A stretch of DNA of 44,528 nt from assembly GCA_002506905.1 (NCBI GenBank), contig DAYM01000014.1, positions 1 through 44,528 on the forward strand. Direction: 5' to 3'. Shown here piece by piece: positions 7,248 to 14,022 of the stretch. Source of the DNA: Methanomassiliicoccaceae archaeon UBA328 (GTDB lineage: Archaea > Thermoplasmatota > Thermoplasmata > Methanomassiliicoccales > Methanomethylophilaceae). The translations under genes were made by a program, and so were the position numbers. The notes below the pieces were generated by a model. The model searched no databases, was not told where the DNA came from, and worked only from the letters and a program-made list of their open reading frames with translations. Numbering within the stretch: position 1 is the stretch's first letter; the number at the start of each line of letters is the position of its first letter.

Positions 7248-8288
7248 ATGGCAATGTCATGCAGAGACAGGGTTCTTGCGGCATTGAGATGTGAGGACCT
7301 GGACAGGCCGCCTGCGGCAATATTTACCACATGCGACACTATAGGAATGATGGAGAAGTGCGGAGCGTCATGGCCCGAGGCACACAGCGATCCGCAGAAG
7401 ATGGCAACATTGGGTTGCGCACAGGCCGATTATTTCGGTCTGGAGTCTGTAAGGGCAGGATTCTGTCTTACGGAAGAGGCGGAAGCTCTCGGATGTAAGG
7501 TGGATATGGGAACAGCCCGTTCGTCGCCTATGCTGAAGAGTCACAGGTTCAATTACAATCCTATGAAGAAGATCTACGATGAGCCCGAGGGAAACCTTCC
7601 GGACATCGACACTTTCCTCAACACGGGAAGGGTCAAGACCTCTATCGAGGCCATGAAGATCATGCACAAGACGCACGGAGACAGATATGTCGTCTTCGGC
7701 GGAAACACCGGACCGTTCACCTTGTGCGGACACCTGCTGAACACCGAGAACCTCGTGTATTCGGTGTGGACGGAGCCTGAGAGGGCACAGAAGTGGGTAG
7801 GGGCCATTGCGCCCTACTGTAAGGCATTCGGTCAGGCAATGCTCGACGCGGGTGCAGATGTCATCCAGATGTCCGAACCGTCGGCATCCACCGATATCCT
7901 GGCACCTTCGGACTTCCCGATCCAGTCGGGTCAGTTCGTCAAGCATGCTCTGGGAGATCTCAAGGGCGGACACACTATCCTGCATGTCTGCGGAGACAGT
8001 GCGCCTATCATTCCGTTCATGTACGACACCGGAGCCACCGGTATCTCGATCGAAGAGAAGGTCGATCCGTACAAGGCGGTAGAGATCGTCAACCACAGGG
8101 GATGTCTCGTCGGAAACGTCGGATGTTCATTCCCTCTCTTCAAGGGAACTCCTGCCGATGTCGAGGCTGCGGCCAAGAAGAGTATGGACGCGGGATTCAA
8201 CATCATCTCCGCCGGATGCGGTGTGCCTATCGGAACACCGGACGATAACATCCGCGCACTGGTGCATGCGGTCACCGGACACTATTGA
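7248..8288 (+). CDS. MtaA/CmuA-family (uroporphyrinogen-decarboxylase-fold) corrinoid methyltransferase
   Basis: A 346-residue zinc methyltransferase with the uroporphyrinogen decarboxylase TIM barrel. The zinc site of methylcobamide:coenzyme M methyltransferases is visible as H246-x-C248 (H-V-C-G-D) and C324 (S-A-G-C-G). In MtaA and MtbA this zinc activates the coenzyme M thiol; in other members (CmuA, O-demethylase MtvB/OdmB types) a related enzyme takes the methyl group from the substrate. With only a corrinoid protein as operon partner, either role is possible. It is co-transcribed with the corrinoid gene (1-base gap). Two strong hairpins follow. Length and motifs are complete. Confidence 0.85.
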   Translation: MAMSCRDRVLAALRCEDLDRPPAAIFTTCDTIGMMEKCGASWPEAHSDPQKMATLGCAQADYFGLESVRAGFCLTEEAEALGCKVDMGTARSSPMLKSHRFNYNPMKKIYDEPEGNLPDIDTFLNTGRVKTSIEAMKIMHKTHGDRYVVFGGNTGPFTLCGHLLNTENLVYSVWTEPERAQKWVGAIAPYCKAFGQAMLDAGADVIQMSEPSASTDILAPSDFPIQSGQFVKHALGDLKGGHTILHVCGDSAPIIPFMYDTGATGISIEEKVDPYKAVEIVNHRGCLVGNVGCSFPLFKGTPADVEAAAKKSMDAGFNIISAGCGVPIGTPDDNIRALVHAVTGHY

Positions 8289-8317
8289 TGGGAAATACCA
8301 AGCTTTTTTCCTCCAAC

Positions 8318-8346
8318 CCGGGATCGGACCTAAGGTCCGGTTCCGG
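8318..8346 (+). repeat. 13-base-pair hairpin in the 3' region of the methyltransferase operon
   Basis: CCGGGATCGGACC (8318-8330) pairs along all 13 positions (two G-T wobbles) with GGTCCGGTTCCGG (8334-8346) across a TAA loop. T6 precedes rather than follows it, so it is not a plain terminator. It may protect the mRNA end or be part of a small RNA. Confidence 0.55.
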
Positions 8347-8359
8347 AACAAACAACTTA

Positions 8360-8385
8360 TTGCCGTGAGAACGGCAACAATTTTT
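8360..8385 (+). terminator. Terminator of the methyltransferase operon
   Basis: TTGCCGT (8360-8366) and ACGGCAA (8371-8377) form a 7-base stem with a GAGA loop, followed by CAA and T5. Confidence 0.6.
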
Positions 8386-8408
8386 GGTAATTCAATTGAA
8401 TAAGATAT

Positions 8409-8484
8409 TGGTGCGGGCGCCGGGATTCGAACCCGAGTTCTAACCTTGGCAAGGTTAAGTGATAACCAGCTACACCACGCCCAC
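8409..8484 (-). tRNA. tRNA-Gly (GCC anticodon)
   Basis: Reading the minus strand, the acceptor GTGGGCG (8484-8478) pairs with CGCCCGC (8419-8413, one G-T). The D stem is GTG/CAC. The anticodon arm is TAACC, loop TTGCCAA, GGTTA, giving anticodon GCC. The T arm has TTCGAAT. The discriminator is A, and CCA appears to be encoded (8411-8409). Box-like TATATC and TTTTATATCG stand upstream at about 8502-8522. Confidence 0.92.
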
Positions 8485-8534
8485 ACGTGGTAATCAGGGG
8501 ATTATATCTTTCGATATAAAACTATCGTCACCCT

Positions 8535-10025
8535 TTAATTCCTCTGGCCCTGGAACAGACAGTTCCTCTGGTACTTCGGTTCGCAGGTGACATTCAGCCT
8601 GAGTTTGTGCAGAAGGGCCATATCGACGGGGGACATGATGATGGAGGAATGAACCTCGCATCCTCTGAGGTCCGACAGATGTGTCAGAGCCTCTGCGGCC
8701 ACGGGATCGTCCTTGGCGCAGACGGCCAATGCGACAAGCATTTCGTCCGCGTGGAGCCTCGGATTCTTGTTTCCGAGATTCTCGACCTTGAGCTTCTGTA
8801 CAGGTTCAAGGACCTGAGGAGAGATCAGCATGACGGAATCGTCGATGCAGGCGAGTGTCTTCAGTGCGTTAAGGAGCATCGCGGACGAGGCGCTGAGAAG
8901 CGGAGACGCTTTTCCTGTGATGATCCTGCCGTCCTCCAGTTCGATACCGACCACGGGCACCTGGGCATCTTCTGCTTTGTATCTCACGGCCGGGATGACC
9001 TTGCGGGCATCGGGATTGATATGGGCGTTCTGAAGCAGCAGATCGAATTTCGCCACTGTTGCATCGGATGTCAGCCCCTGTTTGTTCTCGCAGAGGCACG
9101 TATAGTATCTTCTGATCGTCTCCATGGTGGCCGCCTCTGAGACGACTGCGTCGTCGGTGATGCAGAATCCTGCCATATTGACCCCCATATCGGTAGGGGA
9201 CCTGTAGGGAGAGACTCCCGAGATCTTCTCCAGCATTGCGTTCAATACCGGGAACACCTCGATATCCCTGTTGTAGTTGACGGCGGTCTTCTGATAGGCC
9301 TCCATATGGAACGGATCGATCATGTTCACATCCGAGAGGTCTATGGTGGCCGCCTCGTATGCTATGTTAACAGGATGCCTGAGAGGAAGGTTCCAGACCG
9401 GGAAGGTCTCGAACTTCGCATAACCCGCTTTCTTTCCCCTCTTGTATTCGTTGTACATCTGGGACAGGCAGGTCGCCATCTTTCCGCTTCCCGGTCCGGG
9501 TGCGGTAACGACGACCAGAGGTTTCTCGGTCTCTATGTATTCGTTCTTTCCGAATCCTTCGTCGCTGACGATCGTCGCAATATTCGAGGGGTATCCCGCA
9601 ATGGGATAGTGCCTATAGGACCTGACCCCCAGAATGGAAAGTCTTTCTTCAAAGGCAACGGTAGCAGGCTGGGCGGTGTATCTTGTAAGGACAACACCCG
9701 CAACGGGTATTCCGTTGTCCCTGAAGATATCGATCAGACGGAGGACCTCCATATCATATGTGATACCAAGGTCTCCGCGGACCTTGTTCTTCTCGATATC
9801 TCCTGCATTGACGGCCACAATGGCCTCGACGCTGTTTTTCAGTTGGAGCAGCATCTTGATCTTACTATCCGGTTGGAAGCCGGGCAATACTCTCGACGCG
9901 TGATAGTCATCGAACAGTTTTCCGCCGAATTCCAGGTACAGTTTTCCTCCGAACTGGTCGATCCTCTCTTTGATCTGTTCCGATTGGATCCTCACGTACT
10001 TGTCATTGTCAAAGCCAGTTCTCAT
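8535..10025 (-). CDS. DUF1846 (UPF0371) family protein
   Basis: A full-length 496-residue member of DUF1846, a family widespread in Firmicutes and other anaerobes and of unknown function. Recognisable blocks are G-F-D-N-D-K-Y at the N-terminus, Q-F-G-G-K-L-Y-L-E-F-G-G-K-L-F-D-D-Y-H, G-D-L-G-I-T-Y-D, the P-loop-like A-P-G-P-G-S-G-K-M-A-T-C-L-S-Q-M-Y, and N-M-I-D-P-F-H-M-E-A-Y. The glycine-rich A-P-G-P-G-S-G-K suggests nucleotide or phosphate binding; a role in purine salvage has been suggested for relatives, but I cannot support it from sequence. It starts with ATG 10025 behind a GGAG. The bacterial-like distribution hints at transfer. It stands alone between tRNA-Gly and a protease gene. Confidence 0.85.
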   Translation of the reverse strand: MRTGFDNDKYVRIQSEQIKERIDQFGGKLYLEFGGKLFDDYHASRVLPGFQPDSKIKMLLQLKNSVEAIVAVNAGDIEKNKVRGDLGITYDMEVLRLIDIFRDNGIPVAGVVLTRYTAQPATVAFEERLSILGVRSYRHYPIAGYPSNIATIVSDEGFGKNEYIETEKPLVVVTAPGPGSGKMATCLSQMYNEYKRGKKAGYAKFETFPVWNLPLRHPVNIAYEAATIDLSDVNMIDPFHMEAYQKTAVNYNRDIEVFPVLNAMLEKISGVSPYRSPTDMGVNMAGFCITDDAVVSEAATMETIRRYYTCLCENKQGLTSDATVAKFDLLLQNAHINPDARKVIPAVRYKAEDAQVPVVGIELEDGRIITGKASPLLSASSAMLLNALKTLACIDDSVMLISPQVLEPVQKLKVENLGNKNPRLHADEMLVALAVCAKDDPVAAEALTHLSDLRGCEVHSSIIMSPVDMALLHKLRLNVTCEPKYQRNCLFQGQRN

Positions 10026-10077
10026 ATTATCTGCTCCGTTCTCTGCATTGTCCTGAACATATTTTACTTTGTATGGT

Positions 10078-11574
10078 TCAGGGTCTGCGGAGATATGCTA
10101 TTGCACCTATCGCGATCCCGATCAGTGCGGCTATGACAACAGCCTCGGTGTAGGAAGTGTTGTCCGGTGCATCTACCGTATACGCTCTGACCCTTACGTT
10201 GCTGGAACCGTCGGTACCGATATCCGTCCATTCCTCTCCGTCGGAACTTACGAAACTCTGTCCTGCCGAGGCCACGGGGTCCAGATAAAACTCATCATCG
10301 CCCAAACATTCCAAGATCGCATCGGAATCCACAGCCAGGGATATGCCGCCTTCTCCCGAGAACGTGACCACCACAGAGAATGCGGTACCCTCATTCATGA
10401 TAATTCCGTAGTCGAGGTCCACGGTATACATTCCGGCCCTGTAGATCTGTCCGCATGCCGTGGATGCCAGTTTACCGCTGGTAGGATCGGAGAGATCGGT
10501 AAGGTCCCCGTATACATTTACGGTGTAGTCGATGCCTGCGGAACCGAACATCGCGAAGGATACGGCCTCCAAGATCTCGTCGCCCTCGGTGGTGAATATG
10601 TTGGCCATGCTTCCAGTGTTCTCATAGACGATGTCCGTGTAGACACTGACGCCGTTGTCGTAGAGGTACTGATGATCATATGTGTCCGTAGAGACGGCAC
10701 CGGTCAGGAATATGACTTCACTGCAAACATCGTAGTAGGATACCCAGGCGTAGCCGTCACCGAATTTTTCTGTTCCCCAGCTGTTCTTGATAAGCCACGC
10801 GCCGTTACCGGGAGGTTCGTTATCGAAATTAGATGCGGAATAATCATCATCGTACCCAACCAAGAGTACGCTGTGATCCGCACTCTTCGCATCCGGATCG
10901 TAGAAGTTCAGCCTTCCGTCGGAAGTCTGATTGTATGTGGAGGCATAGCAGCTGAGCATTCCGGGATAACCCCGAGTGAGCATGTATTTGATGGTCTCGG
11001 TATCTTCAATATTCACACATTCGGCGCTTTGCAGATATGCTTTGGTATATTGGAGGAGAGACATGTCGCTGACATAATAATCATTGTACTCGGAATACGG
11101 GGCGAGGGATTCGTCGATCGGCCCCAGCCAGTTCATCAGTGTCAGAAGGGTGAACCATGTATAGGCTCCGGGATTGCCGGTTTCGGCAAAGAGCGATCTT
11201 ATCTCATCCTGATCCTCTGTCTGTCTCTCGTATCCGGTGCCGGTGCATATCGATCCTGCCAGAAACGCTTCGGACAGATCCAGTTCGGAGATATCTTCAA
11301 GCTTTTCGATCAGCATCAGCGATTCCATTGCGGCGATCGTAGAAAAGTAAGAACATGTTCCGAACGAAGATTGGTCTTTCACAGAGGTCAGTATTCCCGA
11401 GTCCAACAGATCGAAACTGTAAGGAACATCGAATTTCAGATCCGTTACCGGGATGACGCTGTCGTCCGTATCGTAACGTTCCGCATCGTCTGCACTGCAT
11501 AACGGTGCCCATACAGTGGCTATCATGGCCGTCGCCATCAGAACGGTGATGACGGCAACGCCGGTCTTCTTCAT
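10078..11574 (-). CDS. Secreted, C-terminally anchored papain-like (C1A) cysteine protease
   Basis: 498 residues. A signal peptide (residues 1-28: M-K-K-T-G-V-A-V-I-T...A-P-L-C-S-A) leads to a C1A peptidase domain with oxyanion Q68, nucleophile C74 in G-T-C-S-Y-F-S (family form G-S-C-W-A-F-S), H234 in D-H-S-V-L-L-V-G-Y and N264 in W-L-I-K-N-S-W-G. About residues 275-470 form a beta-rich region like the lectin-like domain often attached to archaeal surface C1A proteases, and the last 20 residues are one membrane helix ending in R-R-P. It should act outside the cell, held by that helix. CTATAAA at about 11600-11606 sits 26-32 bases upstream of the ATG, so the gene is probably leaderless. Divergent from the helicase. 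Confidence 0.82.
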   Translation of the reverse strand: MKKTGVAVITVLMATAMIATVWAPLCSADDAERYDTDDSVIPVTDLKFDVPYSFDLLDSGILTSVKDQSSFGTCSYFSTIAAMESLMLIEKLEDISELDLSEAFLAGSICTGTGYERQTEDQDEIRSLFAETGNPGAYTWFTLLTLMNWLGPIDESLAPYSEYNDYYVSDMSLLQYTKAYLQSAECVNIEDTETIKYMLTRGYPGMLSCYASTYNQTSDGRLNFYDPDAKSADHSVLLVGYDDDYSASNFDNEPPGNGAWLIKNSWGTEKFGDGYAWVSYYDVCSEVIFLTGAVSTDTYDHQYLYDNGVSVYTDIVYENTGSMANIFTTEGDEILEAVSFAMFGSAGIDYTVNVYGDLTDLSDPTSGKLASTACGQIYRAGMYTVDLDYGIIMNEGTAFSVVVTFSGEGGISLAVDSDAILECLGDDEFYLDPVASAGQSFVSSDGEEWTDIGTDGSSNVRVRAYTVDAPDNTSYTEAVVIAALIGIAIGAIAYLRRP

Positions 11575-11630
11575 GACCGTGTGAACGACATCGGCCGATT
11601 TATAGGAATGGGGGCGTCTATTAAGATAAG

Positions 11631-11639
11631 TATATAAAA
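11631..11639 (+). promoter_or_regulatory. TATA box of the DEAD-box helicase gene
   Basis: TATATAAAA predicts transcription from about 11660, leaving a leader of about 60 bases before ATG 11721, in contrast to the leaderless genes around it. Confidence 0.55.
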
Positions 11640-11672
11640 GGAATCTTCATTCGGCAATTGAAATTAAGCGGT

Positions 11673-11693
11673 GTCTGCGTTGTAGTCGCAGGC
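11673..11693 (+). promoter_or_regulatory. Hairpin in the helicase mRNA leader
   Basis: GTCTGCG (11673-11679) pairs with CGCAGGC (11687-11693) through a 7-base loop, one G-U wobble. It lies inside the predicted 5' leader and 27 bases before the start codon, a place where temperature- or helicase-dependent control would act. Confidence 0.4.
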
Positions 11694-11720
11694 GGTTTGA
11701 CTTCAGATCAGTGATGTATT

Positions 11721-13130
11721 ATGATCTCAAAGTTCACAGATTTAGGAATCTCAGAAGATTTGGCAAAGGCAATGGACGATATGGGCTGGGAAGAGCCCAC
11801 CCCCATTCAGATACAGGCAGTCCCCCTCGGTCTCAAAGGCATTGACATGTTCGCTCAGGCACAGACCGGTACCGGAAAGACAGGTACTTTCGGATCCATT
11901 GTTCTGGGAAGGATCCCGGCAGGACAGAAGGTGCCTTCGGCGATCATCGTCGTACCCACGCGCGAGCTGGCCACACAGGTGGCGGATGAGTTCGACAGGA
12001 TGTCCAAATATACCGGACATGTGACCGTGCCGATCTACGGAGGGGCCAGTATCGAAGGTCAGATAAAGAGACTCGAGAAAGGTTCGGATGTCATCGCGGG
12101 AACTCCCGGAAGGGTCAGGGACATGATCACCAGGGGAGCTCTCAATCTCACCAATATCCGCGAGGTCGTCATGGATGAGGCGGACCGTATGCTCGACATG
12201 GGTTTCATCGAGGATATCGAATTCATTCTCTCCTCCATGCCCAAAGAGAGGCAGACGCTTCTGTTCTCAGCTACCATGCCCGAGGACATCAAACGTCTGG
12301 CATATGATTATATGAACAAGCCCAAGGAGATCAGCGTCTCCAAGGACGAGGTCGTTCTCGATCTTACCAAGCAGTACTATATCTCCGTCGGAAGGAGGAA
12401 CAAGTCCTGGGCACTCTGCAGGATCCTGGACATCGATAAGCCCAAGGCGATCATCTTCTGTCAGACAAAGAAGATGGTGGATATCCTCGAAGAGAGGCTG
12501 GAGAAATACGATTACAAGGTAGAGGCCATCCACGGAGATATGCCCCAGTCCAAGAGGGAGAGGGTACTCGCCGATTTCAAAGCGGATAAGACCGATATCC
12601 TTATTGCGACGGATGTTGCGGCCAGAGGACTCGATATCGATGACATTTCGTATGTCGTCAACTACGATATGCCCGATGATGTGGACACATACATTCACAG
12701 GATCGGAAGGACCGGAAGGGCCGGAAAGGAAGGCATTGCGGTATCGTTCATCACTACCGAGGAAGAATACCTGATCAAGGAGTTCGAACTCCGTACCGGC
12801 ATGGTCATCGAGAAGAGGGAGGTTCCCGAGGGCGAAGAAGGCTCCAGGGATACCATCCGCAGGGTCGTCGATTACGATCAGATCTCCGATGTCTTCGGAA
12901 TGTGCAAGTTCGAGGTCAATCTCGGAAAGAAGGACGGTATCGGAAAGGTAAGCCTCGCAGATCACATCTGCCGTGTCGCAAAGATCCGTGATTTCGCTAT
13001 CGGAAAGATAGAGGTCGGAGAGAATTCCTCTATTGTCGAGGTCCACAAGGACTACGGTAACAGGATGCTCATGGACCTTCCCAAGGCGAAGTACAGAGGA
13101 AAGAAGATCACCGTTAAGGTGATCCAGTAA
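11721..13130 (+). CDS. DEAD-box RNA helicase with DbpA-type C-terminal RNA-binding domain
   Basis: A 469-residue ATP-dependent RNA helicase. All core motifs are seen: Q motif (P-T-P-I-Q), motif I A-Q-T-G-T-G-K-T, Ia P-T-R-E-L-A, D-E-A-D (V-M-D-E-A-D-R-M-L-D), S-A-T, and motif VI H-R-I-G-R-T-G-R-A-G. The last 75 residues (K-F-E-V-N-L-G-K-K-D-G-I-G...A-K-Y-R-G-K-K-I-T-V-K-V-I) match the DbpA-like RNA-binding fold that in bacteria recognises 23S rRNA, so ribosome assembly or cold-time RNA unwinding is likely. It has its own promoter and a structured leader. The whole layout resembles the bacterial CshA/DbpA type. Confidence 0.9.
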   Translation: MISKFTDLGISEDLAKAMDDMGWEEPTPIQIQAVPLGLKGIDMFAQAQTGTGKTGTFGSIVLGRIPAGQKVPSAIIVVPTRELATQVADEFDRMSKYTGHVTVPIYGGASIEGQIKRLEKGSDVIAGTPGRVRDMITRGALNLTNIREVVMDEADRMLDMGFIEDIEFILSSMPKERQTLLFSATMPEDIKRLAYDYMNKPKEISVSKDEVVLDLTKQYYISVGRRNKSWALCRILDIDKPKAIIFCQTKKMVDILEERLEKYDYKVEAIHGDMPQSKRERVLADFKADKTDILIATDVAARGLDIDDISYVVNYDMPDDVDTYIHRIGRTGRAGKEGIAVSFITTEEEYLIKEFELRTGMVIEKREVPEGEEGSRDTIRRVVDYDQISDVFGMCKFEVNLGKKDGIGKVSLADHICRVAKIRDFAIGKIEVGENSSIVEVHKDYGNRMLMDLPKAKYRGKKITVKVIQ

Positions 13131-13140
13131 ACATTCAAAC

Positions 13141-13160
13141 GGGGAGAAATCCCCCTTACC
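13141..13160 (+). terminator. Weak hairpin terminator after the helicase
   Basis: GGGGA (13141-13145) and TCCCC (13150-13154) flank a GAAA loop, 11 bases after the stop; the T run is poor. Confidence 0.35.
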
Positions 13161-13161
13161 A

Positions 13162-13170
13162 TTTTATATC
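13162..13170 (+). promoter_or_regulatory. TATA box placed for a leaderless start at ATG 13191
   Basis: TTTTATATC lies 21-29 bases before ATG 13191, supporting that ATG, not the GTG at 13290, as the original start. Confidence 0.45.
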
Positions 13171-13190
13171 TTAAAAACAGTTCTTGGCAT

Positions 13191-13706
13191 ATGGATAAGC
13201 AGTATTATCAGGGCGGTCCGCAGCAGCCGTATTATCAGCAGCCTCCTCAGCAGATGCAGTATTAATATGCACCTCCGCAGCTTCCGCCGGTGCCTCCTCA
13301 GGCACAGGTGCCCCAGGGCGAGATCAGCCCTTATATAACAGCCAGTTACATCGGTCAGTATTCAAAGAAGAACGAGGGACTTGCAGCATTCTATTCCATA
13401 TTCCCCGGAGCAGGTCTGGCATATGTCGGAAGATACGTGTTCGGACTACTGGTTGCATTGGGCAGTATCGCAGTATACGTCATAGATGCGATCTACTTTT
13501 CCAAGTATTATACTCAGTTCAGTTACTTCTTGTTGAATCCGGAGATGTACGGAGAAGTGTACGGATGGGCCGATTTCGCATACGCATTCGGTCTTGTATT
13601 GATCCCTGTTGTCATGACGATAGCTTTCGGATTGCTGTCATACATACTTGCCCGCAATTATAACGAAGCACTTATCACCGCCGCGGCACCGCCGTGGAAG
13701 TGGTAA
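13191..13706 (+). pseudogene. TM2-like membrane protein with an in-frame TAA at codon 25
   Basis: The frame opens at ATG 13191 with a proline/glutamine/tyrosine-rich segment (Y-Y-Q-G-G-P-Q-Q-P-Y-Y-Q-Q-P-P), meets TAA at 13263-13265, then continues in the same composition (A-P-P-Q-L-P-P-V-P-P-Q-A-Q) into an intact 138-codon frame from GTG 13290. That part has K-K-N-E-G-L-A-A-F-Y-S-I-F-P-G-A-G-L-A-Y-V-G-R-Y, like the charged-to-glycine turn of TM2-type proteins, and three hydrophobic helices. Low-complexity P/Q/Y tails in front of small membrane domains are common, so the two halves clearly belong together. Either a recent nonsense mutation, a sequence error, or restart at GTG 13290. Full length would be 171 residues. 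Confidence 0.6.
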
Positions 13707-13719
13707 ACAAACCCTTCCA

Positions 13720-13753
13720 TGTGTCAGATCTTTATGGTCTGGCACATTTATCT
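13720..13753 (+). terminator. Hairpin between convergent genes
   Basis: TGTGTCAGA (13720-13728) pairs with TCTGGCACA (13738-13746), nine pairs with one wobble, followed by TTTATCTTCTATT. It also reads as a hairpin for the minus-strand gene ending at 13761. Confidence 0.6.
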
Positions 13754-13760
13754 TCTATTA

Positions 13761-13982
13761 TCACGGATCCTTTGGATCCCTGTATTTCAAGGCCGACAGT
13801 ATGCCGACATTCATCGATATCCAAACCGCGGTGATAAGTCCCGCAGGTATGAACGATATCAATCTGAAGATGATGCTGTCGGTCTGAAAGATCTGCAGTG
13901 TCGCCCAGATGGAGAAGATCGACACTGCGAACATGAACACGTACATGCTCCATTCCCTGACGGACATCAGCGGTTCTTTCAT
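13761..13982 (-). CDS. Small two-helix membrane protein, unknown
   Basis: 73 residues from ATG 13982 (an open TTG three codons upstream is less likely). It has two hydrophobic helices (residues about 12-32 and 39-60) and a charged end K-Y-R-D-P-K-D-P. I do not recognise a family. It lies 40 bases downstream of the ValRS stop on the same strand, beyond a hairpin, so it may be read through from that gene or have its own promoter. Coding looks genuine because the opposite frames have no such regular hydrophobic pattern. Confidence 0.5.
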   Translation of the reverse strand: MKEPLMSVREWSMYVFMFAVSIFSIWATLQIFQTDSIIFRLISFIPAGLITAVWISMNVGILSALKYRDPKDP

Positions 13983-13983
13983 G

Positions 13984-14012
13984 GTAAACAAAAGGAAAGG
14001 GGGTCTCCCCCC
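13984..14012 (-). terminator. Terminator after ValRS
   Basis: On the minus strand GGGGG (from 14012) pairs with CCCCC (14003-13999) around a 3-4 base loop, followed by the T-rich run TTTCCTTTTGTTT. Confidence 0.55.
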
Positions 14013-14022
14013 GTTTAATGGT

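Noticed and set aside
10069..11502. 477-codon plus-strand frame opposite the protease
   Set aside because: The minus strand has signal peptide, catalytic residues and promoter; the plus frame has none.
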